Positions 52,562 through 61,966 of a stretch of 64,000 nt of DNA are shown here, piece by piece. A model generated the notes under the pieces. It was given only the letters and a program-made list of their open reading frames with translations, made no database searches and was not told where the DNA came from. This DNA comes from an uncultured Clostridia bacterium. Lineage in GTDB: Bacteria; Bacillota; Clostridia; Oscillospirales; Oscillospiraceae. The number at the start of each line of letters is the position of its first letter. The stretch's first letter is position 1. The position numbers and the translations under genes were made by a program. The stretch spans positions 34,814 to 98,813 of the forward strand of contig CAMVTO010000009.1 of the NCBI GenBank assembly GCA_947170435.1, given 5' to 3'.

Positions 52562-53953
52562 CTAACCCCCCAGTTGCTCGTCGTTGATAAATTTTCCTCC
52601 GAACACGGTCATCAAAAGAATCTGCAGGTCAAGCCAAATGCTCCAGTTCTCAATGTAATGAATATCATATTCGATCCTCTTTTTGATGGACGTATCCCCG
52701 CGGAACCCGTTGACCTGCGCCCAACCGGTAATGCCCGGGCGCACCTGATGTCGCACCATGTAAAGTGGGATCTCATCCTTAAACTGATCGACAAAGTGCG
52801 GGATCTCAGGCCGTGGACCGACCAAGCTCATGTCGCCGCGCAGCACATTCCAGAACTGGGGAAGCTCGTCCAGCGAATACTTCCGAAGCAGTGCGCCGAA
52901 TCCTGTCCGGCGACTGTCCAGCTTTGTGCTCCACGCACTGTCCTGCTCATCGTTGACGCGCATGGAGCGAAATTTATACATATAAAATGGCTTCTTGTTC
53001 CTCCCCACGCGTTTCTGTGTGAACAAAACAGGGCCGGACGATGATAGCTTGACGCCAGCGGCACACAGCAGCATGACCGGAGAGAGCAGAATCAGCAAAA
53101 GCGCCGAACCGACAATATCCATCCCTCGCTTCAAGAAAGCGTTTACAAAGTTATCCAGCGGAATGCGCCGGATGTTCATCAACGGGATGCCGTTCAAATC
53201 ATCAAACTGCGGGTTCGCGGGCATGTAGTCCGCATAAAACGGCACGATGGCGAGCTTGACGCCAGCCTGCTCGCAGGCATGGATAATGCGCGGCGTCTCA
53301 ACGTAGTCCGCGGTGTCGATTGCCGACAGCACCTCGTCCGGGTTGCTGCGGCTGAGCACCTTTTCCAACACCTCGTAGCCGCCAAGGTAGGGAACATCGA
53401 AGTTGCGAGCGGTATTTCGCGCGATATAGCCTGTCACCTGATATCCCAGTTCCCGGTCGGTTTGCAGCTCACGCAGGCACTTTCGCGCGGTATCTCCACC
53501 GCCGACCAGGATCACATGCTTCAGATTTTTGCCGCTTCTGCGAAGTACCCGAAGCAGTCTGCGTATCACGGCATGCTTACCAATCAGTGCACCGGTGCTC
53601 AACGCAAAATAGAGCGCGAGCAGCCAGCGGGAGTAGTGTTCGCTGTGTCCGATGAACAGCCACCCTAAAAGAAGCAGCATGTCCAAAAGACTTGCGCGCA
53701 CAATTCGGGCAAGCTCATCGCGAATCCGCGTTTTGCGCGAAAGCTGATAGAGTCCAAAGGCCGCAAAAGAAAAGAGTTGAATGACAACAAACACGATGCC
53801 GAGCTGCATATAATCGGCAAGCAAAACCGTTTGTACCCCGTTTGGCAGCACATAGAACCGAAAATAATACGCCAGCGGCAGCATAAGATAACTCAACACA
53901 CCATCACTGAGCACATTCAGTTGATTCAAAAGTCGCTGGTTCTCTTTGATCAT
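52562..53953 (-). CDS. Undecaprenyl-phosphate sugar phosphotransferase (WbaP/EpsL type)
   Basis: The 463-residue priming enzyme transfers a sugar-1-phosphate to undecaprenyl phosphate. Four N-terminal helices come first, then a nucleotide-binding-fold domain (VILVGGGDTARKCLREL), another helix (~285) and the catalytic bacterial sugar transferase domain. That domain has KRGMDIVGSALLLILLSPVM, YKFRSMRV, SLDELPQFWNVLRGDMSLVGPRPE and RPGITGWAQVNG. It initiates the glycan of this cluster; the sugar is not readable. Confidence 0.95.
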   Translation of the reverse strand: MIKENQRLLNQLNVLSDGVLSYLMLPLAYYFRFYVLPNGVQTVLLADYMQLGIVFVVIQLFSFAAFGLYQLSRKTRIRDELARIVRASLLDMLLLLGWLFIGHSEHYSRWLLALYFALSTGALIGKHAVIRRLLRVLRRSGKNLKHVILVGGGDTARKCLRELQTDRELGYQVTGYIARNTARNFDVPYLGGYEVLEKVLSRSNPDEVLSAIDTADYVETPRIIHACEQAGVKLAIVPFYADYMPANPQFDDLNGIPLMNIRRIPLDNFVNAFLKRGMDIVGSALLLILLSPVMLLCAAGVKLSSSGPVLFTQKRVGRNKKPFYMYKFRSMRVNDEQDSAWSTKLDSRRTGFGALLRKYSLDELPQFWNVLRGDMSLVGPRPEIPHFVDQFKDEIPLYMVRHQVRPGITGWAQVNGFRGDTSIKKRIEYDIHYIENWSIWLDLQILLMTVFGGKFINDEQLGG

Positions 53954-53960
53954 TGCCGCA

Positions 53961-56285
53961 TCAGTCCCTACATCTATCTATATAAGCCATCGCCGCGTCA
54001 TCCGGCGCAACCGTCCCGATGTTCTCGGCGTTCCACTGTTCCATCATTTCAAAGATCCTGATCACTTCCCTGTTAAAACTACCATCGTCATACTGCTCTA
54101 ACATACGGAAAGCGTCATTCCACGCCCGCTCGTCCGAAGCAACGTAGTCCACATACTTCTCCAGCATAGCAAACGCGTTTTCCGTGTCACCGACACGGAA
54201 GTAATAATCTGCCAGGAGGATCGGAATGCTGTTGGACTCCATACCCGCAAGCCGCTCAGCATATGCCGCAGCCTTCTGCCGCACCTCATCATCCGCTCCT
54301 CCATTGGTGCTCTGAGCCACATAGGTCACAAGATAGTCAGCCCACTCGAAGCGGTCCATTTTTGCCGCCTCTTCGAGAGTTGCGAATGTCATGTTCGAGC
54401 GAAAGGTCTCCATTGCCCGCATGTTGTTTACCGTCATTACGGCAAAGACCACGGCAGTGGCGCAAATACCAAGCAGTGAGACTGTACGCGCCTTTTCCGA
54501 TAGTCCGCCGTTGTCGCAGGAAAGGCCGATAAGGGCAATCACGCCAAAGGCGAACGGCAAGTATGCGTATGAGGAGAACACAAACTCCACCGCCGCATGG
54601 AGTGCCATGTATACCAGCCCCGCAGCAAGCGCAGGCAGAAGCGGCGCCTGCGCCTCTTTGGCGCGCCACGCTCTCCAAAGCGCCATGCCGGACGCGATGA
54701 ACACGCCAAGAAACAGCGCAAAGCCAATGATTCCGCTGTCTACCAGCGTCTGTATGTAATGGTTATGCGCGTACTTGGTTTCGTAATAAAACGACTGCAC
54801 ACTTTTGAATGCAACCTCAAAGCCGCCCATACCCAGCCCCACAATCGGGCTGCGGCGAAACAGCTTCAGGCCATCCGAAAAGAATACAAAGCGCTGGATG
54901 GCGTTTTGGTTGGTGAGAAGTCCTTGCTGCAGGCGGTTCGCAATATAGCCGGGCAGCAGCTTGTAATTCAGCGGGATCGCTGCACTTCCTGCATCACCCT
55001 TGTAAGCGGCTGATTGGATATGCGTCTGCTCATTTGCCGAAAAATAGAAGTAAACAACAAGGCTCCCCTCTGGAACGATAAACTCTGCGTCTCCCGCCTC
55101 GCCATCATATAGAACGGTGGAGGTATGCATCATCGTCCCGACCAGATCCTGGCTCTCAATGCGCACGCTTAGAGGCATATCCGCGTCAATCCACAGCATG
55201 TACTTACCCGCGTCCGGATACGCCGAGCGCCGCAGCGTTTCACCGGCTCCTAGTGTGATATCGCCGGTCAGGTTCCACGCCGCCAGCGCATAGACAATGA
55301 CCGCACCAATCAGCCCCAACGCAACCGCAGGTACTGCCTTTCCTTGAAGAAGCGGCAGTTTTGCTACCCGCTGCAGGGCAAAATAATCGAGCAGCGCCAG
55401 CGCTGCCGCACCCAGCAGCGTGCAGGCCATGGGAACCGCGTCAAAGCCCTCCCAATTTTGCAGGGAAGTCTGCGAAATCACCAACGCGGCAGCCAGCGCC
55501 AGTGCCAGCGTTCCGATCATCAGCGTGAGCGAACCGGGGCGCAGCTCTCTCCGCTCAGTGACGAGATACACAACAAACGCCGCGGATATCGCCAGCGTTG
55601 CGCCCATGCTGAACGCAAGCACAAATGCCAGCGAATTGATGTACAGCAGCGCACACTGGGCAACGCGTTCTTTTTTGTCATCCGTCGATGCAGCAAGCCC
55701 AAGGGACAGCAATACGCCGATGCCGACAAAGCCCGCGAACACATTCGGGTTGGCGAAGAGTGAAACCATGCGAACACCCGCCTCCACGCCGACGGTATCC
55801 GCATAGTCCTGAGTGAACACGCTCAACAAGCGCAGAACCGCATCGCTGAGAATATGCGTAGAGAGCAGGTCAATGCTGACCAAAGCCGCAATCGCAGAGG
55901 TAGAGGACAAAACCGCAGCGATCCACCGAGTTCCCCGCTCCTTCCCCTTGGGTGCGGCGACCAGCAGAATCACCGTGATACACAGAGCGCTGAGCACCTT
56001 AAGGAACTCATACAGAGCGAACTTCCCCGCAATGGCGTACTGTGTGGAAATACCATCCATCAGCACAAAAGCCGCCAGAGCAATCAGCGGCGGCGTGATC
56101 CGTCCGCGCAGCTTCTTCCAAAAGAGCACGGATACCGCGGTGAGTATGATGACCAGCACAACGCTCAACACCTTGGCTGTAGACACGCTCAGCAGGCAGA
56201 GCAAAAAAAATAATGGAATGGACAGCAAATACGGAACCGCCCACTGCGGCAGCCGCGCTGTGATTCCCACGGACTTTTTCTTCAT
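53961..56285 (-). CDS. O-antigen ligase/polymerase-family membrane protein with helical-repeat tail
   Basis: The 774-residue Wzy_C/WaaL-family protein has about twelve helices. The family motif HNHYIQTLVDSGIIGFALFL lies near ~505-525. A large extracytoplasmic insertion (~350-455) and a C-terminal TPR-like region (~630-770; DYYFRVGDTENAFAMLEKY) are present. Such proteins polymerise or ligate lipid-linked glycans outside the membrane. It heads the minus-strand glycan operon. Having both a ligase-like protein and an ABC exporter is noteworthy. Confidence 0.9.
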   Translation of the reverse strand: MKKKSVGITARLPQWAVPYLLSIPLFFLLCLLSVSTAKVLSVVLVIILTAVSVLFWKKLRGRITPPLIALAAFVLMDGISTQYAIAGKFALYEFLKVLSALCITVILLVAAPKGKERGTRWIAAVLSSTSAIAALVSIDLLSTHILSDAVLRLLSVFTQDYADTVGVEAGVRMVSLFANPNVFAGFVGIGVLLSLGLAASTDDKKERVAQCALLYINSLAFVLAFSMGATLAISAAFVVYLVTERRELRPGSLTLMIGTLALALAAALVISQTSLQNWEGFDAVPMACTLLGAAALALLDYFALQRVAKLPLLQGKAVPAVALGLIGAVIVYALAAWNLTGDITLGAGETLRRSAYPDAGKYMLWIDADMPLSVRIESQDLVGTMMHTSTVLYDGEAGDAEFIVPEGSLVVYFYFSANEQTHIQSAAYKGDAGSAAIPLNYKLLPGYIANRLQQGLLTNQNAIQRFVFFSDGLKLFRRSPIVGLGMGGFEVAFKSVQSFYYETKYAHNHYIQTLVDSGIIGFALFLGVFIASGMALWRAWRAKEAQAPLLPALAAGLVYMALHAAVEFVFSSYAYLPFAFGVIALIGLSCDNGGLSEKARTVSLLGICATAVVFAVMTVNNMRAMETFRSNMTFATLEEAAKMDRFEWADYLVTYVAQSTNGGADDEVRQKAAAYAERLAGMESNSIPILLADYYFRVGDTENAFAMLEKYVDYVASDERAWNDAFRMLEQYDDGSFNREVIRIFEMMEQWNAENIGTVAPDDAAMAYIDRCRD

Positions 56286-56370
56286 CCTCTTAGCTTCTCC
56301 TTACTTTTTGCTGTAAACATCAACATGTACATCCATACTATAAGAGCCAGTTTATCACCATAACTTATTT

Positions 56371-56399
56371 ATTTTACCACGATAAACTCAATAAGGCAA
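56371..56399 (-). promoter_or_regulatory. Promoter of the minus-strand glycan operon
   Basis: TTGCCT, a 17-base spacer and TAAAAT on the minus strand, about 90 bases before the O-antigen ligase-like gene. Confidence 0.55.
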
Positions 56400-56454
56400 G
56401 CACAAAGTACGTGGTGCGCTCACTTCAATCGTTGTGCATTTTCATCCCAGTCAC

Positions 56455-56483
56455 TTGAAAAGCAGACATACATAGGGTATACT
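56455..56483 (+). promoter_or_regulatory. Promoter of the two-domain glycosyltransferase gene
   Basis: TTGAAA, a 17-base spacer and TATACT on the plus strand, giving a leader of about 128 bases. Confidence 0.7.
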
Positions 56484-56617
56484 GTCAAAGGCTATTGGGC
56501 TATTAGACACTCAAATGACAAGAACTGACGGAAAAATCGGCATTGGCGCTGTATGTATTGAGTTCAAAATATATATGGCTGAAACGGGTCTTTTGAGATG
56601 AAAAAGGAAAGGTGAAC

Positions 56618-58717
56618 ATGGCACTTACAAACAGGGACTCGGATATCATGAGCCGCAGAGCAGAAGATGCAATCGAACATATTTCGGCGATACAAAATTC
56701 CAAAGGATATAAATGGTTTCTCTTCTTTAAACGTCTTAAGACTCAATTCATTCGAGGAAACATTCAAGAAAAGAAAGACTTTTTTCGATGGATCTGGAGT
56801 AAACTGACACGGCGGGAGAATGGATCGAAATGGCTTCAAGCGTTTGATAATCTGGAACAGGTACGCTTTATTCTGGAGGATTTATATTTCAACGGACTTA
56901 CCCCCGCAGAAATGAGCGCAAAAGCATGGAAGGCCAAAAATACCAGACAGGTATTCATCTTTGCCGGAGTTCCCTATCATGACATTGGCGGCGGTCAGCG
57001 ATGCGCACAGTTAGCAAGAATTTTTAATGAATTGGGATATCGGGTATATTATTTTCATGAGTTTGGGACGGATGAACTGTGCATTCCAAAAAGCAGAGTC
57101 CCTGCAATCTGCTATAAACGCATTGATCACTGCCAGGTGGATGAAGTTGCATCAGTTGTGGAGGATGGTGCCATCTTTGTGTTTGAGATTCCGAGCGCAA
57201 CGTTCAAGCCATATTTTGATTTTGCTGTAAAAAACGGATTCTTCACAATATATGAGCACATTGATAATTGGGATTCCAGTTTGGGGAGTTCCTTTCAATA
57301 CTCTGAACATATGCTCAAACACTACTTACAGAATGCGACACAGGTCACCGTAACCGCCCGCCTATTGGCAGAGAAGTTGGAGGCGACCTATCATCGGCCA
57401 TATATCTATCTGCCAAACGCGGTAAACTCATCTTTGTTCGAACCGATGAGAACTTATCCGAAGCCCAAGGATCTCATAATTGGAAAAAAGACTCTTCTTT
57501 ATTTTGGTTCCCTCTGGGGCGATTGGTTTGACTGGGAGCTGGTCATTTATTTGGCAAAGAACTGCAAATGTGAGATCAACTTGATCGGCGACTACGCAGC
57601 GCTCAAGAAGCGGATCAAGAAAATGCCGCGCAATATGCACTTTTTGGGGGAAAAGGATCAAAGTGAGCTGCCTGCTTATCTTTATTATTCAGATATTGCT
57701 CTTCTCCCGTTTAAGAACGACACCATCGGAAAGTATGTTTCTCCGCTCAAGGTATTTGAGTATATCGCTATGAACAAGCCGGTATTGGCTACTCCATTGG
57801 ATGATATCATTGGTTACCCCAACGTTTTTTGCTCCAGTCGAAAGGAGGACTGGGCAGCAAAGGTTTCCGAAAACTGGGAGATTACTGATACAACGGTTTT
57901 TACTTCGCAAAACAGTTGGTATGCCAGGTGCAACGCTATGTTGGCGCTATTGCCTCATGAGGAAAGCACTAAGCCCTGCGTGTCGATCATTGTTCTCAAT
58001 CACAATAATATGAGTGTAATTTTCCGCTGTGTGGATTCTCTTCTGGCATTCAGCGGAAAGTACGATTGCGAGATTATTGCGGTCGACAACGACAGTACAG
58101 ACGGCTCCTATACGCGACTTTTGGAGCAATATCAAGGCAGGATCAAAGTAATCCGAAATGAAAAGAACGGTTGCTCCTCCGGACGAAATTTGGGCGCTGC
58201 GGCGGCAAAGGGAGAATACCTGTTTTTCCTTGATAGCGACCAATGGGTGGTCAGTGATGATTACCTGAAATGTCCTCTCCAAATTCTGCAATCGGATGAG
58301 ACCGTCGGGGCTGTTGGATGGGCTGCCGGGTGGTTTGACCCCGGTGATTATAAGGGTCCGATCGCAGATTATCTGCCCAATCGCGGTATGATTAGTCCAA
58401 ATGTCTTTTACCGTACGGATATTGCCTATCTGGGATCAGGCGGGTTGCTGATGAAGCGGGCTCTTTTCGAAAAGATTCAAGGTTTTGATGAATGCTATGA
58501 CCCCACCTGTTTTGAGGACACCGACCTGTCTTTAAAGATTCGAAATGCCGGCTTTGAACTAGCCTATTGTCCCTACATGCCTATAATGCATTTGCCCCAT
58601 CAGACAACTCAGTCCGGCAGCAAGCAGCACGAACAGCTTATGAATCAAAACGGCACCTATTTCTTAGAAAAGTGGAAAGCATTGAACGAGAAGCTGTTAG
58701 ACTATCCATTAAAATGA
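56618..58717 (+). CDS. Two-domain glycosyltransferase (GT4-like + GT2)
   Basis: The 699-residue protein has a GT-B/GT4-like half (~100-430) with FAGVPYHDIGGGQRCAQLA and a donor-site region YSDIALLPFKND followed by VFEYIAMNKPVLATP. A GT2 half (~453-690) has SIIVLNHNNMSVIFRCVDSL, VDNDSTDGS, GCSSGRNLGAAAAKGEYLFF and DSDQ. Two linked activities suggest it adds two sugars. The first ~90 residues are basic and unassigned. ATG 56618 follows AGGAAAGG. Base composition is more AT-rich than the flanking genes. Confidence 0.9.
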   Translation: MALTNRDSDIMSRRAEDAIEHISAIQNSKGYKWFLFFKRLKTQFIRGNIQEKKDFFRWIWSKLTRRENGSKWLQAFDNLEQVRFILEDLYFNGLTPAEMSAKAWKAKNTRQVFIFAGVPYHDIGGGQRCAQLARIFNELGYRVYYFHEFGTDELCIPKSRVPAICYKRIDHCQVDEVASVVEDGAIFVFEIPSATFKPYFDFAVKNGFFTIYEHIDNWDSSLGSSFQYSEHMLKHYLQNATQVTVTARLLAEKLEATYHRPYIYLPNAVNSSLFEPMRTYPKPKDLIIGKKTLLYFGSLWGDWFDWELVIYLAKNCKCEINLIGDYAALKKRIKKMPRNMHFLGEKDQSELPAYLYYSDIALLPFKNDTIGKYVSPLKVFEYIAMNKPVLATPLDDIIGYPNVFCSSRKEDWAAKVSENWEITDTTVFTSQNSWYARCNAMLALLPHEESTKPCVSIIVLNHNNMSVIFRCVDSLLAFSGKYDCEIIAVDNDSTDGSYTRLLEQYQGRIKVIRNEKNGCSSGRNLGAAAAKGEYLFFLDSDQWVVSDDYLKCPLQILQSDETVGAVGWAAGWFDPGDYKGPIADYLPNRGMISPNVFYRTDIAYLGSGGLLMKRALFEKIQGFDECYDPTCFEDTDLSLKIRNAGFELAYCPYMPIMHLPHQTTQSGSKQHEQLMNQNGTYFLEKWKALNEKLLDYPLK

Positions 58718-58865
58718 GCTCAATCTTGTATTTTTAGATCAAATATGGTGCTATTCGCAAGGATTTTTGTTATCTTTGTCAGAAAAACCGTTACATTTTG
58801 TTTTGCTTGAATTGTTTATTCCTTGCTGCTGCGGCAATACGTATAAGGGAGAGGAAAGCGGAACA

Positions 58866-61157
58866 ATGCAGAAAGAAGAAGCCATGATGAATCAAAGGGA
58901 AAAAAACAATATCATATCGAATCGTCTATTCCTGTTTTTGGAAATTACTGTAATACTGCTTACAGGGCTTCTCGTCCTTCTCCTCTTCACAATTCTCTAT
59001 ATGACGGATGTCTTTCCCGGCTTTACACTAAACGAACTGGTATTCCATTTAAAAGCACCTCTCGCCGGCATAGATCCCGATATGGTGTTATATTGTCTTT
59101 TGCATTATGCACTCCCTGCGATCGTTCTTTTTTCGGGTGTCGTCGCATTCACCATATTTACCCGACGTACAAATCGTTCTTTTCATCGCTGGCATCATCC
59201 GCTTATTCTCGGATTACTGGCAATGAACGTTGTTGGTTATATTGGTATCTTTGGCTTTATTGAACGTCAATATCATATAAGCTCTGAAATAAAGCAGCGC
59301 ACAACCGACTCAACTTTTATTGAGAACCATTACATCGACCCCAAAACGGTAAAACTAACATTCCCGGAAACTAAGCGAAACCTTATTTATATATTTATGG
59401 AGTCGATGGAAACTACCTTTTCGGACAAAAAACATGGCGGTTGGTTTGAGGACAACTATATTCCTGAGTTGACAAATCTTGCTCTTCAAAACGAGTGTTT
59501 TAACGGAAACCGAAGGGTTTTAAATGGCGGCCTTGTTTTAAACGGCACCGAGTGGACAATGGGCGCTAATGTCGGGCAGAGCGCCGGATTGCCGCTAAAA
59601 GTATCCATCGGCGGGAACGACATGGGATCACAAGGTTCTTTTTTCCCGACAATAACTGCCATTGGTGACATTCTTGAAAAAGAGGGCTATGTTAACGAAT
59701 ATCTCATGGGGTCTGATTCGTCGTTCGCCGGCACAGGTCTTTATTATACCAACCATGGTAATTATGAAATCTGCGACTACTCTTTTGCAGTAGAGAATGC
59801 CTATATCCCAAAGGATTATCGCGTCTCGTGGGGGTTCGAGGATCAAAAGCTGTTCGCAATCGCCAAAGCTCGCCTGAAATTGCTCGCCGCGGAAGACGCG
59901 CCCTTTAATCTGACTCTCTCGACGATGGATACGCATTTCGAGGATGGCTTTGTGTGCCCACTCTGCGGCACCCCATTCGGTAATAACCAGTATGCCAATG
60001 TAATGTCCTGCTCCAGCCGTCAAATCGCAGATTTTATAAGCTGGGTTCAAGCACAGGACTTTTATAAAGACACAGCGATTGTCCTTATCGGAGATCATCC
60101 TACGATGGACAGTGATTTTTGTGAAGATGTTCCTTCTTCCTATGCGCGAAAGGTTTATACCGCAGTCATAAACGGAGCACCTGCTTCACGCAGCTCCAAT
60201 CATTACCGCCAATTTAACACTTTTGATATGTTTCCAACCACGCTTGCGGCTATGGGCGTGCAAATTGAAGGGGACCGTCTTGGCCTCGGCGTAAACCTTT
60301 ATTCTTCCGCAAAAAGCCTTACTGAGCGTTTCAGTAAATCAGAGTGCGATTCTGAGCTCATCAAGAACTCCGCTTTTATGGATAGCTTGAACAGCACTAA
60401 GATCACGGATGATTTCGTCGCTGTTCTTTCCAGAGTAACGTCAATTTCACTGAAAGAGGAAGATGCCAGTCCATTTTTATATGCAGATGTAGACTATAAC
60501 TGTGATGCCATATCTGATTTTGATCGTTTAGAACTTGAATATTGGGATGTACAAGCCCCCGATGCCCCCCATCGAATCATTCCGCTGGAACATCGCGCTG
60601 GCATTGGATATTCAATTTCAGTTCCGATTGAAGATATCGATACATCCCGTCTCTTAGCTTATGTTAAAGTTATAAGGAAAGATGGAACTGCTGGATTTTT
60701 GCGCTATTTCGCGGGGCAGTTGTATACAGAGGATTTGCGCGAATATCTTTCGCGGCTCAATCACGAGGGCTTCCTCATTTTCATCGCTGTCAGATGTGAT
60801 ATTCCCATCACTTTACGCCCTGAACACGATGAGATTCTCAGGGAGCTTGGTGCCCAGGAGGAACTGTACCAGCGCACGTCCGCCAGCTACATACTTGTTA
60901 CCGAGCCGGGAAATGAAGAGAACACGCCTGTCTTTGAAGTCCTGTCCGAAAATCGGCCGGTCAAAGGCACTGGAACTGTCGAGGGTATTGACTATGTTGT
61001 CCAAAGCACAGGTGACGTTACTCAGGATTATACAAGGATCATTCTGAACGGCACAAACTATTCTCTGAACAAGCACGGAATCAACATTGTCGTTTATGAT
61101 CTCTCCCTTGGAGCGGTCATTGATAGCGTATGCTTTAATATCCGGGGCGAACGCTAG
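58866..61157 (+). CDS. LTA synthase/OpgB-family phosphoglycerol transferase-like protein
   Basis: The 763-residue protein has three N-terminal helices and then an extracellular sulfatase-fold domain. Landmarks are IYIFMESMETTFSDK (~168, metal ligand Glu), NGTEWTMGANVGQSAGLPL with the putative Thr nucleophile (~228), DTHFEDGFVCPLCGTP and IGDHPTMDSDF (~408). The family moves phosphoglycerol from phosphatidylglycerol onto glycans or teichoic acid. A ~200-residue C-terminal extension (~560-763) is unassigned. Its neighbours are glycan and phospholipid genes, fitting envelope decoration. Confidence 0.88.
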   Translation: MQKEEAMMNQREKNNIISNRLFLFLEITVILLTGLLVLLLFTILYMTDVFPGFTLNELVFHLKAPLAGIDPDMVLYCLLHYALPAIVLFSGVVAFTIFTRRTNRSFHRWHHPLILGLLAMNVVGYIGIFGFIERQYHISSEIKQRTTDSTFIENHYIDPKTVKLTFPETKRNLIYIFMESMETTFSDKKHGGWFEDNYIPELTNLALQNECFNGNRRVLNGGLVLNGTEWTMGANVGQSAGLPLKVSIGGNDMGSQGSFFPTITAIGDILEKEGYVNEYLMGSDSSFAGTGLYYTNHGNYEICDYSFAVENAYIPKDYRVSWGFEDQKLFAIAKARLKLLAAEDAPFNLTLSTMDTHFEDGFVCPLCGTPFGNNQYANVMSCSSRQIADFISWVQAQDFYKDTAIVLIGDHPTMDSDFCEDVPSSYARKVYTAVINGAPASRSSNHYRQFNTFDMFPTTLAAMGVQIEGDRLGLGVNLYSSAKSLTERFSKSECDSELIKNSAFMDSLNSTKITDDFVAVLSRVTSISLKEEDASPFLYADVDYNCDAISDFDRLELEYWDVQAPDAPHRIIPLEHRAGIGYSISVPIEDIDTSRLLAYVKVIRKDGTAGFLRYFAGQLYTEDLREYLSRLNHEGFLIFIAVRCDIPITLRPEHDEILRELGAQEELYQRTSASYILVTEPGNEENTPVFEVLSENRPVKGTGTVEGIDYVVQSTGDVTQDYTRIILNGTNYSLNKHGINIVVYDLSLGAVIDSVCFNIRGER

Positions 61158-61330
61158 CTGTATTCAGCCGGAGAAGAACGGGTTGCTTTTTTCTGATGAT
61201 GACTTGTGCTATCTGACCGTCGTTTCTTAAATGGCTGCAAAAAAATATTGGATTGTTGTACCGGGAATCCCTGACTCATTCTTGCGTACTGCCTCGGGTT
61301 CTCGCTGACATCATAGCATGGAGATCAAAA

Positions 61331-61966
61331 ATGAATCATAACCAAAAGCTTTTGGGCTACTACAATTACACCGTTATCCTGACATACATAGGGATGCTGA
61401 CCGGGTTCGTCGGTATCGTTTATGCCGGCGATCCGTCCAAAGCGGTCATCTGCCTTATGCTTGCCGGTTTTTGTGATATGTTTGACGGAGCGATTGCTTC
61501 AACAAAAGTCCGCACGCAGCGGGAAAAATGCTTTGGAATCCAAATTGATTCCTTCAGCGATCTGATCTGTTTCGGGGCGCTCCCCGCAATTATTGTTTAC
61601 AGTCAAAGCAAGGGCAATACTATCGTCTTGGCAAGCTGTGCTCTGTATCTGCTTTGCGCTCTCATCAGGCTCGCTTATTTTAATGTAGATGAACAGGAGC
61701 GGCAGCAAAGCAGCGATGGCCCCAGAGAGGTCAATTATGGCTTACCCGTAACGATGTCCGCTCTGTTCCTTCCTGTTTTCCATGGAGCAGTTTTCCGATT
61801 TTCGTGGAATCCCACCGTGGTTCCAACAGCATCCTTGTTGATCATGGCGCTCCTGTTTTTGCTTCCTTTTCCGATTAGAAAGCCCAAATTGATCGGAAAG
61901 ATTTTTTTGATACTATGCGGCATTATGGAAGTCGCATTTGTTTTGTTTGCCTATGGTAGTGTGTGA
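61331..61966 (+). CDS. pssA: CDP-alcohol phosphatidyltransferase, probable phosphatidylserine synthase
   Basis: The 211-residue membrane enzyme has about six helices. The CDP-alcohol motif is present as DMFDGAIASTKV with the downstream GIQIDSFSD. The usual DG-x2-AR has Ser where Arg is common. It should make phosphatidylserine from CDP-diacylglycerol and serine. The adjacent Psd gene, whose start overlaps its stop by one base (TGATG), strongly supports that product. GGAG precedes ATG 61331. Confidence 0.88.
   Translation: MNHNQKLLGYYNYTVILTYIGMLTGFVGIVYAGDPSKAVICLMLAGFCDMFDGAIASTKVRTQREKCFGIQIDSFSDLICFGALPAIIVYSQSKGNTIVLASCALYLLCALIRLAYFNVDEQERQQSSDGPREVNYGLPVTMSALFLPVFHGAVFRFSWNPTVVPTASLLIMALLFLLPFPIRKPKLIGKIFLILCGIMEVAFVLFAYGSV

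Larger units (their letters stand above)
56286..56617. other. AT-rich divergent intergenic region (332 bases)
   Basis: This gap separates the minus-strand glycan operon from the plus-strand 56.6-62.8 kb block. I see one promoter for each direction (listed separately) and a ~130-base leader before the plus-strand gene. No RNA gene or further ORF is evident. Confidence 0.6.
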
